Below the pieces are notes generated by a model. The model did no database searches. It had not been told where the DNA came from and saw only the letters and a program-made list of their open reading frames with translations. The translations under genes and the position numbers were made by a program. Shown piece by piece: positions 18,398 through 29,030 of a stretch of 64,000 bases of DNA (the stretch's first letter is position 1; every line of letters begins with the position of its first letter). The stretch is from Bacteroidota bacterium (lineage in GTDB: Bacteria; Bacteroidota; Bacteroidia; Chitinophagales; Chitinophagaceae), in the NCBI GenBank assembly GCA_018266775.1, contig JAFDZS010000010.1, forward strand, positions 369,983 to 433,982, in the 5' to 3' direction.

Positions 18398-21300
18398 ATG
18401 ATAAATAAAATCATTCGGTTTTCCGTATACAATAAACTTGTTACGGGTATGTTGTTGGGAATTTTTATTATTTGGGGGCTTTATTCTTTTACACAGTTAA
18501 GTATTGATGCCCTCCCCGATGTTACCAATAACCAGGTGCAGGTAATTACCAACAGCCCCAACCTGGCAACGCAGGAAGTGGAACAGTTTATAACCACCCC
18601 TTTAGAATTAGAATTTAAATCCCTGCAGGGATTGGTTGAACTGCGCAGTACCAGCCGCAGCGGTTTATCGGTTATCACCATCGTTTTTAAAGACAATATG
18701 CCTATTAATATTACAAGGCAATTGGTGACTGAAAAAATAAAGGTGGCACAGGAAAATATTCCCAAGGAATATGGGCAACCCGATTTGATACCGCCCACAA
18801 CAGGTTTAGGAGAAATCTATCAATATGTGATCGTTCCCAAAAAAGGTTTTGAAGATAAATTTTCTTCTACCGATTTGCGGACAGTGCAGGATTGGATTGT
18901 AAAACGCCAGCTCTTAGGCACAGCAGGTGTGGTAGATGTGAGCAGCTTTGGTGGTAAACTAAAACAATATGAAGTGAGTGTAAAGCCTGAAAGGCTGGCG
19001 GCAATGAACCTTACATTAATTGATGTCTACAACGCCCTGCAAAAAAATAATTCCAACACAGGTGGCAGCTATATTGACAAGGGGCCAAATATTTATTTTA
19101 TCCGAGGCGAAGGTCTGATTGAGAACCTGAACGACATCAATAATATTGTTGTTGCCAGCACAAAAGGGATCCCTGTTTTAATAAAAGATATAGGCACCGT
19201 TGATTTTGGCTTTGCACCGCGGTACGGCGCTTTAACACGGAACGGAAAGGGTGAAACTGTTGGCGGCGTGGTGCTGATGCAGAAAGGAGAAAATGCCGTA
19301 AAGGTTATTGAGGGGGTAAAGGAAAGGATGGCAACTATCGAGAAATATTTGCCCGAAGGTTTAAGCGTTGATGTGTTTGTGGACAGAACCAAATTAATTG
19401 AAAGGGCAACACATACCGTAAGTACCAATTTATTAGAAGGCGCATTGATTGTAATTTTTGTGTTGGTGCTTTTCCTGGGCAATTTCAGGGCAGGTTTAAT
19501 TGTGGCAAGTGTAATCCCTTTATCAATGCTCTTTGCCATTGCAATGATGAAACTGTTTGGTGTAAGTGCAAACCTGATGAGCATGGGTGCATTGGATTTT
19601 GGACTAATTGTGGACGGCGCTGTGATTATCGTAGAGAGTTTAACGCATAAATTCTTCCACGATTTTAAAGGGCAAAAATTAGGGCAAACAAAAATGGACG
19701 AAGAAGTAACCGCAGGCAGCAGCAAGATCATGAACAGTGCAGTTTTCGGGCAAATCATTATCCTCATAGTTTACATCCCCATTTTTGCATTGAGCGGCAT
19801 TGAAGGAAAAATGTTTATGCCAATGGCACAAACAGTAAGTTTCGCCATCATCGGTGCAATGATTTTATCTATTACTTATGTGCCGTTGTTAAGCAGTTTG
19901 TTTCTCAATAAAAAAATAGCCAGTAAAGAAAATATTACCGACAAAGTAATGAAATGGTTAATCGGGAGATACCGACCGTTTCTTCAACGGATAATAAAAT
20001 ACAGGATTACCGTTTTGTCAACAGCCCTGTTGCTGTTTTTTGGTTCCCTATTCATTTTTAATTCATTGGGTGGTGAATTTATACCTGAACTGGATGAAGG
20101 CGATTTTGCTGTGAATTATGCGGTCAGGCAGGGTAGCAGTTTGCCTCAATCCATTGAAACAAGTACGCAGCTGGAAAAAATTGCGATGCAGTTTCCAGAA
20201 GTAAAAGAAGTGGTAAGTAAAATCGGGAGCAGTGAAATCCCCACCGATCCCATGCCAATTGAAAGCGGCGATGTAATGATCGTTTTAAAAGATAAAAAAG
20301 AATGGACATCGGCCAAAGACAAAGAAGAGCTGGCTGAAATGATGAACAAGAGAATGAGCGTTATACCTGGGGTTAACCTGACTTTTGAGCAACCAATACA
20401 AATGCGGTTTAATGAATTGATTGCAGGCGTAAAAAGCGATATAGCCATAAAGATATTCGGCAGTGACCTGGACAAATTATTTGCTAAAGGCAATGAAATA
20501 AAATCATTGGTAAAAGGCATTGATGGTTTGGTGGATGTTAAGGTAGAACAAATTGTAGGTATGCCGCAATTGGTGGTAAAATACAACCGCAGTAAAATTG
20601 CTCAATACGGTTTAAACATTGCTGATGTAAATGCAACGCTGAACACAGCTTACGCTGGTGGTTACGCAGGTGTGGTATATGAAGGTGAAAGAAAATTTGA
20701 TCTGGTGGTCAGGATTACTAAAGATCCGAACACCGATGCTGATGTTTTAAAGGCATTATTAATTCCATTGCCAAACGGTAAACAAATACCGTTAAGCGAA
20801 ATCGCTGATGTAACTTTTAAAGCAAGCCCCGCACAAATAAGCAGGGAAGATGCAGAACGCAGAATTGTTGTGGAAGCAAATACCAGGGGCAGGGATGTGG
20901 AAAGTGTGGTAAAAGAAATTCAGCAAACCCTGGATGCAAAATTAAAGCTGCCTGAAGGTTATTATATTACTTATGGCGGACAGTTTCAAAACCTGCAGGA
21001 GGCAAAAGGACGGTTACAATTGGCCGTACCTGTTTCTCTGCTGCTGATTTTCTTTTTATTGTTCCTTACTTTCCGTTCTGCAAAAGAAGCCATCATCATT
21101 TTTTCTGCCATTCCATTAGCAGCCATTGGCGGCATCATTGCCTTATGGATGAGAGGGATGAATTTCAGTATTTCCGCAGGAGTTGGGTTTATTGCGTTGT
21201 TTGGTGTGGCAGTTTTGAACGGCATTGTTTTAATCAGTTATTACAACCGGCTGAGAGATGAAGGCGAAGAAGATATTACCAAACGAATTTTAAAAGGTAG

Positions 21301-22732
21301 TGCGGCAAGATTACGACCGGTATTAGCCACAGCAGCTGTAGCCTCACTGGGGTTTTTACCAATGGCATTTAGCAACAGTGCTGGTGCGGAAGTACAAAAG
21401 CCTTTGGCTACCGTTGTAATTGGAGGCTTGTTTTCTTCCACATTTTTAACGCTGTTTGTACTGCCGGTTTTATACAGTCTATTTTATTTAAAAAGAAAAA
21501 ACAAGATGAAAATAAATACAAGTGCAATAACGATATTGGTTTTGATCTTTTCGTTTATGGGGTTTAATGCAAATGCCCAAAACACACCTGCCCCGATTTT
21601 TAGGGAAACATTGACTTTACAAAATGCGTTGGATTTAGCAATAAAGAACTATCCAACTATTCAGCAAGCCAGTTTGATAACCCAGCAACAAAAAGCGCTC
21701 ACAGGCACAGCCACTATTTTGGACCCTTTCAATATCAATACAGGTTTGGGGCAAATCAATAGCAAAGTGTTTGATTATAATGTAGGCGTGGCGCAAGGCT
21801 TTAAATTACCCAGCGCTTACAAGGCCGAGAAAAATTTGCTAAAACAAAATGTAGCAGTTGCACAATCATATGAAGCCGTTACAAAAAATGAATTGGTACG
21901 CAATGTATCCAATGCATATTACAATTGGTTATACAGTTGGCAGCAATATAATTTGCTGGTACAGACCGATAGCATCTTTGCAGATTATGAAAAGTATGCC
22001 AACAAAAAATACCAGGTTGGCGAAAGCAATAAACTGGAAAAAATAAATGCCACACTTCAAAGAAAGGATTTGCAGTTGCAACTGTCAAAAGCAAAAACAG
22101 AAGTTGCCTTTTATTTAACAGATTTACAAAAGTGGTTGCGAAGCGCAGACCAATACCAGGCACCATTAACCTATCAAGTATTGCCTGAAATAAATTTAAG
22201 CGATAGCGGTTTGGTAAACAAGCATCCTGTATTACAATTTTTGCAGCAGCAGATCACGGCTAAAGAATTGGCCATTAAAGCCGAAAAAGCAAAAGGGCAG
22301 CCTTCTTTTAACCTGGGTGTAAATGCACAAAGTTTAGATAAGCAAGCACAATTCTATTATGGAAGTGTCGGCATCAATATCCCCATATTTAAAAATGGTG
22401 TCAAGTCGAGAACACAGGCCGCTAAATATGAAACAGAAATAGCAAAAAAGGAATTGGATAAAAGCCAACAGGAAATTGCTACTTTGTTTTTGCAGCAAAA
22501 TCAATTACAGCAACAAAGTTTACAACAAGTAAAGTATTACCAAACCGAAGGTTTACCAATGGCGGAAAGTATTATTAATGCGGCGCAACGCAGTTACAAG
22601 GCCGGTGATATTGGCTATATAGAATACACGCAAAATATTAAAGATGCCATTAGAATAAAAACCGATTATCTGGCTGCCGTCAACAGTTACAACCAAACCA
22701 TTATCCAACTCAACTACTTATTAAACCGTTAA
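18398..22732 (+). CDS. CusA/CzcA heavy-metal RND pump fused to a TolC-like outer-membrane channel
   Basis: A 1444-residue fusion. Residues 1 to about 1036 are a heavy-metal RND transporter: N-terminal FSVYNKLVTGMLLG helix, the DALPDVTNNQVQV porter motif, TM4 motif GALDFGLIVDGAVIIVE, periplasmic loops and twelve expected TM helices. Residue 1037 is Met (ATG 21506) and opens a stretch that looks like a signal peptide (MKINTSAITILVLIFSF..., ending NANAQ). After it comes a TolC-type channel of about 390 residues (LTLQNALDLAIKNYPTIQQAS; repeated coiled-coil hairpins). It exports Cu(I)/Ag(I) or similar ions from periplasm to outside. The adaptor gene follows 13 bases later. Fusions of this kind are known in Bacteroidota, but the retained internal signal-like segment deserves a check. 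Confidence 0.9.
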   Translation: MINKIIRFSVYNKLVTGMLLGIFIIWGLYSFTQLSIDALPDVTNNQVQVITNSPNLATQEVEQFITTPLELEFKSLQGLVELRSTSRSGLSVITIVFKDNMPINITRQLVTEKIKVAQENIPKEYGQPDLIPPTTGLGEIYQYVIVPKKGFEDKFSSTDLRTVQDWIVKRQLLGTAGVVDVSSFGGKLKQYEVSVKPERLAAMNLTLIDVYNALQKNNSNTGGSYIDKGPNIYFIRGEGLIENLNDINNIVVASTKGIPVLIKDIGTVDFGFAPRYGALTRNGKGETVGGVVLMQKGENAVKVIEGVKERMATIEKYLPEGLSVDVFVDRTKLIERATHTVSTNLLEGALIVIFVLVLFLGNFRAGLIVASVIPLSMLFAIAMMKLFGVSANLMSMGALDFGLIVDGAVIIVESLTHKFFHDFKGQKLGQTKMDEEVTAGSSKIMNSAVFGQIIILIVYIPIFALSGIEGKMFMPMAQTVSFAIIGAMILSITYVPLLSSLFLNKKIASKENITDKVMKWLIGRYRPFLQRIIKYRITVLSTALLLFFGSLFIFNSLGGEFIPELDEGDFAVNYAVRQGSSLPQSIETSTQLEKIAMQFPEVKEVVSKIGSSEIPTDPMPIESGDVMIVLKDKKEWTSAKDKEELAEMMNKRMSVIPGVNLTFEQPIQMRFNELIAGVKSDIAIKIFGSDLDKLFAKGNEIKSLVKGIDGLVDVKVEQIVGMPQLVVKYNRSKIAQYGLNIADVNATLNTAYAGGYAGVVYEGERKFDLVVRITKDPNTDADVLKALLIPLPNGKQIPLSEIADVTFKASPAQISREDAERRIVVEANTRGRDVESVVKEIQQTLDAKLKLPEGYYITYGGQFQNLQEAKGRLQLAVPVSLLLIFFLLFLTFRSAKEAIIIFSAIPLAAIGGIIALWMRGMNFSISAGVGFIALFGVAVLNGIVLISYYNRLRDEGEEDITKRILKGSAARLRPVLATAAVASLGFLPMAFSNSAGAEVQKPLATVVIGGLFSSTFLTLFVLPVLYSLFYLKRKNKMKINTSAITILVLIFSFMGFNANAQNTPAPIFRETLTLQNALDLAIKNYPTIQQASLITQQQKALTGTATILDPFNINTGLGQINSKVFDYNVGVAQGFKLPSAYKAEKNLLKQNVAVAQSYEAVTKNELVRNVSNAYYNWLYSWQQYNLLVQTDSIFADYEKYANKKYQVGESNKLEKINATLQRKDLQLQLSKAKTEVAFYLTDLQKWLRSADQYQAPLTYQVLPEINLSDSGLVNKHPVLQFLQQQITAKELAIKAEKAKGQPSFNLGVNAQSLDKQAQFYYGSVGINIPIFKNGVKSRTQAAKYETEIAKKELDKSQQEIATLFLQQNQLQQQSLQQVKYYQTEGLPMAESIINAAQRSYKAGDIGYIEYTQNIKDAIRIKTDYLAAVNSYNQTIIQLNYLLNR

Positions 22733-22745
22733 AAGAATTTCAAAA

Positions 22746-23915
22746 ATGAAAAATATATTTTTAATAATGTTCGTTTTGCTTTTCGCAATTACATCCTGCA
22801 AAAACAAAGCAACTGAAACCAAGGCAGTGCCTGCTGCAAAAGACAGCACTGCAAAGAAAGAAGAACCGGTTGCAACTGAAGTAGAACTTACTGACGACCA
22901 GATTAAAGCGATTGGTTTGCAAACAGGTGATATTGAACAGCGTAATTTAAAATCTACTTTAAAGGTAAACGGTAAACTGACCTTGCCACCGCAGAACCAG
23001 GCACAGGTAAGTATTTTAACAGGGGGCATAGTAAAAACCATTAACGTAACCGAGGGCACATTTGTAAAGCAGGGGCAAATATTAGCAACCATTGTAAACA
23101 ATGAAGTAATACAATTGCAGCAGGATTATTTGGAAAACAAATCTCAGTTGGTGTATCTGCAGGCAGAATTTAAACGCCAGAAGGAATTACAGGAAGACCG
23201 TATCAATGCCACAAAAACCTTGCAGCAGGTACAAAATGAATTGGGTATGGCGGAGGCTAAACAAAAAGGCTTGCAAACTAAATTACAGTTGCTGGGTATC
23301 AATGCGGCCAATATCAGCGCTACCAATTTTACCAGCCAAATTGCAGTAACAGCGCCTATAAGTGGTTTTATTCACCACATCAACTTAACAATGGGGAAGT
23401 TTGCAGATGCTAATACTATTTTGTTTGATATTGTTGATAACCGTTTTCTGCATTTAGATTTAACTCTTTTTGAAAAGGATATCGCCAAAGTAAAAATCGG
23501 CGACAAAATTGTGTTTACAGATGCGAATGATGCAAATCACACACATGCTGCAATCATTTTTGCATTAAACAAATCTTTTGAAGACAACCAGCAAGCCATT
23601 TTAGCCCATGCGAAAATAGAAGGGATTACCGAAACATTATTGCCTGGAATGTATGTAGAAGCAAGGATACAGGTTGACAACTATAAAGCCAATGCCTTGC
23701 CCGGTGATGCAGTGGTAAGCAATGGCGACGAACATTATATTTATGTTGAAACAAAAAAGAATCATTACAAACAAATACCGGTTACTGTAGGAGTAAGCGA
23801 TATGGGCTTTACCGAAATATTGCCACTGGAAGAAATACCGGAAAATGCTAAAGTAGTTACAAAAGGGGCTTACTATTTATTATCCCAGCTTACAAAAGGA
23901 AGCAGCGAAGAGTAA
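22746..23915 (+). CDS. RND efflux periplasmic adaptor lipoprotein
   Basis: A 389-residue protein with a lipoprotein signal (hydrophobic run ending ITSC), a charged linker, and the HlyD/CusB adaptor core: first lipoyl half (ILTGGIVKTINVTEGTFVKQGQ), coiled-coil hairpin (about residues 120-180), second lipoyl half (ITAPISGF-like, here VTAPISGFIHH) and C-terminal barrel. It bridges the CusA-TolC fusion encoded 13 bases upstream and so completes a trans-envelope metal pump. No heavy-metal-binding domain is present, unlike the adaptor at 997. Confidence 0.9.
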   Translation: MKNIFLIMFVLLFAITSCKNKATETKAVPAAKDSTAKKEEPVATEVELTDDQIKAIGLQTGDIEQRNLKSTLKVNGKLTLPPQNQAQVSILTGGIVKTINVTEGTFVKQGQILATIVNNEVIQLQQDYLENKSQLVYLQAEFKRQKELQEDRINATKTLQQVQNELGMAEAKQKGLQTKLQLLGINAANISATNFTSQIAVTAPISGFIHHINLTMGKFADANTILFDIVDNRFLHLDLTLFEKDIAKVKIGDKIVFTDANDANHTHAAIIFALNKSFEDNQQAILAHAKIEGITETLLPGMYVEARIQVDNYKANALPGDAVVSNGDEHYIYVETKKNHYKQIPVTVGVSDMGFTEILPLEEIPENAKVVTKGAYYLLSQLTKGSSEE

Positions 23916-23980
23916 CAACCAAATATTAACAACAACTAAATTTACTATAATGTATTTTTACATCTTAAAATCAAATAAAA

Positions 23981-24055
23981 ATGAACAGGCTCAATTGCTG
24001 GAAATGCGTTGTAATGCTGGCATCAATTCTTGGAATGGTGCAGGTGTTTTCATAA
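23981..24055 (+). CDS. Possible 24-residue peptide
   Basis: A short frame (MNRLNCWKCVVMLASILGMV...) starts with a good ATG after an A-rich stretch and encodes a hydrophobic peptide with CxxC-like spacing. It ends 23 bases before a strong terminator. Too short to be sure; it could be a leader peptide or chance. Confidence 0.2.
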   Translation: MNRLNCWKCVVMLASILGMVQVFS

Positions 24056-24077
24056 GCCGGCTTATACAATTATTTTA

Positions 24078-24114
24078 AAGGGGTTGCAGAAATATGTTTC
24101 CGCAACCCCCTTTT
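24078..24114 (+). terminator. Hairpin terminator after the CusA-TolC operon
   Basis: GGGGTTGC (24080-24087) pairs with GCAACCCC (24102-24109), followed by CTTTT. It separates the adaptor gene from the NicO-like gene. Confidence 0.8.
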
Positions 24115-24143
24115 ATTTAGTTAACTATTCTTCCATAACCGCA

Positions 24144-24758
24144 ATGTACAGCATCTTTATAGGGAGCATTCTCTTAAGCTTATTACATGCAGTGATACCC
24201 AATCACTGGCTGCCGGTATTGGCCATTGGCAAAAAGGATAACTGGAATTTGCAGGAAATAACTAAAGTAACATTTTTATCAGGATTGGCGCATGCGTTAA
24301 GTACGATTGTGATAGGGATTGTTTTAGGCTTGTTGGGCTTACAGCTTGCAAAACAAATTGAATACTTCACTCATTTTATTGCACCTGCTGTTTTGATATT
24401 ATTAGGCATATTTTTCATTTATCAGCATCACCGGCACAAGCATTTTCATTTGCATAAAACGCCTAAGCCTACACTTCCTAAAAATAAAATTATACTGGCA
24501 TTGGTAGTTGCGATGTTTCTTTCGCCCTGTATGGAAATTGAAGCTTACTTCCTCTTGGCTGGTGCATACGGGTTATGGGCTGTAATAAGTATAGCTACAC
24601 TATATCTCACCATATCAGTTTCCGGAATGGTATTGTGGGTAAGACTTGCGTATAAAGGTATTTTGAAATTAAACTGGCATACTCTCGAGCATAAGTCCGG
24701 GATAATTACCGGGTGGACTTTAGTCCTGACAGGCATTATCTCATTTTTCATTTCTTAA
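24144..24758 (+). CDS. Polytopic membrane protein, NicO/SafE-like
   Basis: A 204-residue inner-membrane protein from ATG 24144; the longer upstream frame overlaps the terminator and was rejected. About six TM helices are seen, with conserved-looking HAVIPNHWLPVLAIGK in the first pair, a His-rich cytosolic loop (HHRHKHFHLHK) and SPCMEIEAYFLL in a later helix. The layout resembles the LysE-type transporter group that includes nickel/cobalt (NicO) and sulfite exporter proteins. The His loop and the ZntA-like gene 12 bases downstream suggest a divalent metal substrate, which is inference. Confidence 0.65.
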   Translation: MYSIFIGSILLSLLHAVIPNHWLPVLAIGKKDNWNLQEITKVTFLSGLAHALSTIVIGIVLGLLGLQLAKQIEYFTHFIAPAVLILLGIFFIYQHHRHKHFHLHKTPKPTLPKNKIILALVVAMFLSPCMEIEAYFLLAGAYGLWAVISIATLYLTISVSGMVLWVRLAYKGILKLNWHTLEHKSGIITGWTLVLTGIISFFIS

Positions 24759-24770
24759 AAAAAATTATAT

Positions 24771-26792
24771 ATGGCAAAAGAATGCTGCGACACAGACGAA
24801 AAAGATGTACAAAAAAAAGGATTTGTCAATCAACCGGAAAATACAAAAGGGTACAACCATAGTAAAGAGGATGGGCATGACCATGATAATGGAGAGCATG
24901 AGGATGGTGATGATCATAAGCATGGCGAAGAAGATTCAGATGGCTGGAAAAGTCATTGGCCTTTACTGTCATCGCTTGCGATATTATTGGTTATGCTGGT
25001 ATTGGAATTTGGATTAAAGTTTAAACCGGTTTTTCCGGTTGATTTGATTATTTATGTAGTTGCCTATTTGCTTGCAGGTTACAATGTTTTGAACCTGGCT
25101 TTCAGAAAAGCGATGCGATTTGATTTTTTCAATGAGTTCTTTTTAATGAGTGTGGCAACCATTGGCGCATTTAGTATTGGCTCTTATAGCGAAGGTGTGG
25201 CGGTTATGGTTTTCTATTCTATTGGCGAATGGTTCCAGGATGCTGCAGTGAGCAAAGCAAAGAGAAGTATTAAAGAGCTATTGGATATACGACCCGATGA
25301 AGTAACGGTTTTGAGGAATGGAACTGCTACGGTTATTCATCCCAACGAAATACAGGTAGATGAAATTATACAGGTAAAGGCCGGGGAAAAAGTGGCTTTG
25401 GATGGAGAGCTGAATTCGGATGCCGGCACATTTAATACGGCGGCGCTTACTGGTGAAAGTAAGCCAGATACTAAACGAAAAGGGGAGCAGGTACTTGCAG
25501 GTATGATAAACCTTGATAAAGTTGCTGAAATAAAAGTAAAATCGCTTTTTAAAGACAGCAAGCTGAGCAAGATTTTAGAAATGGTACAGGATGCGACAGC
25601 TAGAAAATCACAGACGCAATTATTCATCAGCCGTTTTGCAAAAATATATACCCCTATAGTTTTTGCTTTGGCTGTTGGGGTTTGCCTTGTTCCATACTTC
25701 TTTGCTGATCCATATATTTTTAATGTTTGGTTTTATAGGGCATTGGTATTCCTGGTAATCAGCTGCCCCTGTGCTTTGGTAGTGTCAATACCATTAGGAT
25801 ATTTTGGTGGAATAGGACTGGCTTCAAAAAACGGCATTTTGTTTAAAGGTTCTAATTTTTTAGACGTGATTACAAAAGTGAATGTAGTGGTGATGGATAA
25901 AACAGGCACATTGACCAAGGGTGTTTTTAAGGTACAGGAAGTTGTGGCAAAGGGTATCGACAAAGATGAACTGGTTAAATTATCAGCGGCATTGGAAAGC
26001 AATTCAACACATCCCATTGCAAAAGCGGTGGTTGAATATGCAGGTAAAAATGCTGCAAGTTTAAAGGCAGAAAATGTTGAAGAAGTAGCAGGGCATGGTT
26101 TAAAAGGGATGGTTGATGGAAAGAACGTGTTAGTAGGCAATGTGAAATTGTTAAAGAAGTTCAATATTGAATACCCTTCAGAAATCGATAACCTGGTCGA
26201 TACCATTGTGGTAATTGCAATGAATGATCAATATGCCGGATATATAACCATTGCCGATGAAATAAAAGATGATGCAAAACAGGCCATTGATGATATGCAT
26301 AAACTGAATATTAAGACCGTAATGTTATCCGGTGATAAACAGGCAGTGGTTTCAAAAGTAGCGCAAACATTGAACATAGATAATGCCTATGGAGATCTGT
26401 TGCCGGAAGGGAAAGTGGATAAAGTGGAGGCATTAAAAAATGAGGGGATGCACATTGCTTTTGTGGGTGATGGGGTGAATGATGCACCTGTGGTTGCATT
26501 GGCCGATGCAGGTATTGCAATGGGTGGATTGGGAAGTGATGCTACCATTGAAACCGCAGATATCGTTATTCAGAACGACCAGCCCTCTAAAATTGTCACT
26601 GCCATTAAAATTGGTAAAATAACCAGAAGTATCGTTTGGCAGAACATCTCCATTGCAATGGCTATTAAAATAATTGTATTGATTCTTGGAGCAGGTGGCA
26701 TTGCTACATTATGGGAAGCTGTCATTGCGGATGTTGGCGTGGCTTTATTAGCAATTCTGAATGCGGTAAGGATACAGCGGATGAAACTGTAA
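24771..26792 (+). CDS. Zn/Cd/Pb-type P1B-2 ATPase (ZntA/CadA-like)
   Basis: A 673-residue pump. There is no HMA domain; the N-terminus has a CC pair (AKECCDTD) and a long His/Asp-rich stretch (GHDHDNGEHEDGDDHKHGEED). The P1B core has TGES, M6 CPC (ISCPCALVVSIPLGYFGG), DKTGTLT (Asp376), THPIAKA and GDGVNDAPVVALAD. The final helix has WEAVIADVGVALLAILNAVR, whose DxG signature marks the P1B-2 Zn2+/Cd2+/Pb2+ subgroup. It extrudes these ions from the cytoplasm. It probably shares a transcript with the membrane protein 12 bases upstream. It is the last gene of the left metal island. Confidence 0.9.
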   Translation: MAKECCDTDEKDVQKKGFVNQPENTKGYNHSKEDGHDHDNGEHEDGDDHKHGEEDSDGWKSHWPLLSSLAILLVMLVLEFGLKFKPVFPVDLIIYVVAYLLAGYNVLNLAFRKAMRFDFFNEFFLMSVATIGAFSIGSYSEGVAVMVFYSIGEWFQDAAVSKAKRSIKELLDIRPDEVTVLRNGTATVIHPNEIQVDEIIQVKAGEKVALDGELNSDAGTFNTAALTGESKPDTKRKGEQVLAGMINLDKVAEIKVKSLFKDSKLSKILEMVQDATARKSQTQLFISRFAKIYTPIVFALAVGVCLVPYFFADPYIFNVWFYRALVFLVISCPCALVVSIPLGYFGGIGLASKNGILFKGSNFLDVITKVNVVVMDKTGTLTKGVFKVQEVVAKGIDKDELVKLSAALESNSTHPIAKAVVEYAGKNAASLKAENVEEVAGHGLKGMVDGKNVLVGNVKLLKKFNIEYPSEIDNLVDTIVVIAMNDQYAGYITIADEIKDDAKQAIDDMHKLNIKTVMLSGDKQAVVSKVAQTLNIDNAYGDLLPEGKVDKVEALKNEGMHIAFVGDGVNDAPVVALADAGIAMGGLGSDATIETADIVIQNDQPSKIVTAIKIGKITRSIVWQNISIAMAIKIIVLILGAGGIATLWEAVIADVGVALLAILNAVRIQRMKL

Positions 26793-27136
26793 TAAAACTA
26801 AAGCCATAGGAAGCTGCCAGCTTTCAGAATATTTTTTTAAAGTAATACAATTTGCTTAATATGTCTATGCCGTTTCCGCCATCCGGCGGACCGGGCTTTT
26901 CACTGCAATCTTCTTATCAGAAGGATTTTCGTTGCTATCCCTAACGGGTTCTTTAAAAGTTTAAATAAAGTCATTTAGAAAGCCATTGTAAAGAACCTGC
27001 ACAGTACACCCGTCTTATTTCTTTTGCGCCTGCGGCAAATAAACCGGGAGAACTGTGCTGGATAAGGATAGTGGTCATTGAGATTGGCTCGTTCCTCTCC
27101 AAACACAATTACTGATTCGATAACAGAATTTCTCAT
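26793..27136 (+). other. 344-base intergenic stretch at the right edge of the metal island
   Basis: No gene is supported here. It holds a C+G-rich patch around 26870-26900 with a short CCGCC/GGCGG dyad, and a similar GC-rich CGCCTGCGGC patch near 27030. Base composition differs from the flanking genes, which would fit an old junction between the copper island and the plasmid-like segment. Confidence 0.4.
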
Positions 27137-28835
27137 CTATTTGATATAATGATTTATTTTTTGCATAATCAATATGGCTCTGGCGTTAGTAAAATCAATA
27201 AACTTATCTTCTGTCCAGATTGTTTCGTCTATTGGGATCAGGTGACGTTTAATGAATGCGGCTTTATCGGCAACATTATTATTTATTCCAGTGTTTAAAA
27301 GGGCTGGCATTTTTAACTCCTCTGTTTGTATTGAAATCAATTAGCTGAAAATTTTTGATACTGTTAATCTTTGAAGGCTCCAGTCCCAATCCTTCAAGAA
27401 TGGATTTAGGCATAATGTGATCTATGTCATTTATTCGTATGGTTTGGTTTCGATCATATATTAGGTAATATAAAAATGATGTATCCAGTTGGTCAAGATT
27501 GGTACTATCGTAAGTAGTAGTAAAAGTAATGGGATGATCGGCGTATACTTTAAATAATTCATCGGTCGGGAAATCCAGATTCTTAAAGTTCTGCATTTTA
27601 TTAAGTAACTTCCTTATTCCGGTCTTATAAGGAATCCATCCTGCCCCTTTACTTTTAAAAACTCCGTTAATGAGAGAATGGTATATCCATTTTTCCATTT
27701 TTGGATGTTCTGAATTCTTTGCATCAAAATTGGCAAAGAACTTATTGAGTTCGTCATCACTTAATTCTTTATGAAAGAGGTGATAGGCAATAAAAAATAA
27801 TGGAATAAAGGAGCGATTGCCATCTTTATAGTAATTGTAAAGATGGGCATTTATAAGAAAATCCCTTAAACATTTTAATGTAATTTTTATACGCACTCTG
27901 TTTTTAATGGCAAAATCCGCATCGCCTGCTTCTATGGATGCCATTTCTTTATTATGATTATCCTGTAATAAAAAAATCAACTTAATAAGATTATCTTGTG
28001 ATAATCCAATTTCTTCATAACTTTTCAGCGTTTCTTCCAGGAAGCTTTCCATTTCCCAGGCAAATCCTTTTAAAATCGAAGCAACCAAATCGAATAATGA
28101 AAGTTTTGTGCCTCCATCATTCAGTCTCCTGAAAAGTTCTACAATTCTTTGTTTATTTGAAATTTCATCATAGGACTTATTTATTGAAACTTTTGAAATT
28201 CCCATGCAGTCTGCAGTCAATGTGTTTTTGTAAAAAGCCTTTACATTTTTCTCAATATGCTTTTTGTGAATGGGGTCGATAATGCCAAGTGACTTTATTA
28301 TTTCTTCCGCAACCTGATCTTCGTCATTAGTATCTTTTAATCTCTTTAATAATGAACTCGCAAGGTACCAGCAATGTTCGGGGATAGTCCTGTCTGTATT
28401 ATCTTTTGATTGCTTGGATAATTTTGTTTTGTCATTTTCAAATTTGAATTCGAATTCTGTATTATAATCACTGAATAAATCAAAGTATAAGACTTTACCA
28501 TTAATACTTCCTTTTAAGCCAATATAAAAAGATTGCAGTCGTTGTTGTCCGTCAATTACAAAATTTTGAAGCTGGGTTAAATGATCTACCTGTCGCGAAC
28601 TAATGATTCCACCATCTTTTGTAAATGGTCTGTAATTAAAAAGAGGTTTGGTATCTCTATCTTCTTCTATAACCATAATACCTCCGAATGAATCACCCTT
28701 TAGTAAAGTGTCAAACAATAATTCCATTTTTTCCTCATCCCAAACCAGTCTTCTTTGAATGACCGGTAAAACAAATTTCTCGTCTTCAATTTCACTGATA
28801 ATATCAGATATTTTATAGGATTTCCAGATAGCCAT
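27137..28835 (-). pseudogene. DUF262 (GmrSD-like) protein broken by a one-base frameshift
   Basis: The gene runs from ATG 28835. The first frame gives 518 residues: DUF262 motifs LPVIQRRLVW and FVIDGQQRLQSF near the N-terminus, a long helical middle, and an HNH-like end (INDIDHIMPKSIL, then NFQLIDFNTNRG). It stops at WNK just short of the expected C-terminus. The next frame (27340-27137) continues with NNVADKAAFIKRHLIPIDE, the normal end of this family. Removing one A from the AAA around 27288-27292 joins the frames as W-N-N-N-N-V-A-D-K. DUF262 proteins with HNH ends are related to type IV (modified-DNA) restriction enzymes. It is either a recent pseudogene or a sequence error. Confidence 0.75.
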
Positions 28836-29030
28836 AAACAGGTAGGTTTGAAATATTAAGGTATTCCCAAATATAGATTGAATTTAGGTATTATTCTTGC
28901 AAATATTTGCATTGCATTCAACTAACCGTACCGCAAAATTATTGTCCTGCTCCGTGCGGAAAAAGGTCTGCGCCTGCGTACACTCCGGCTGGCATCCTGT
29001 TTTCAAAATAATCTCCACCTGACAATTTTT

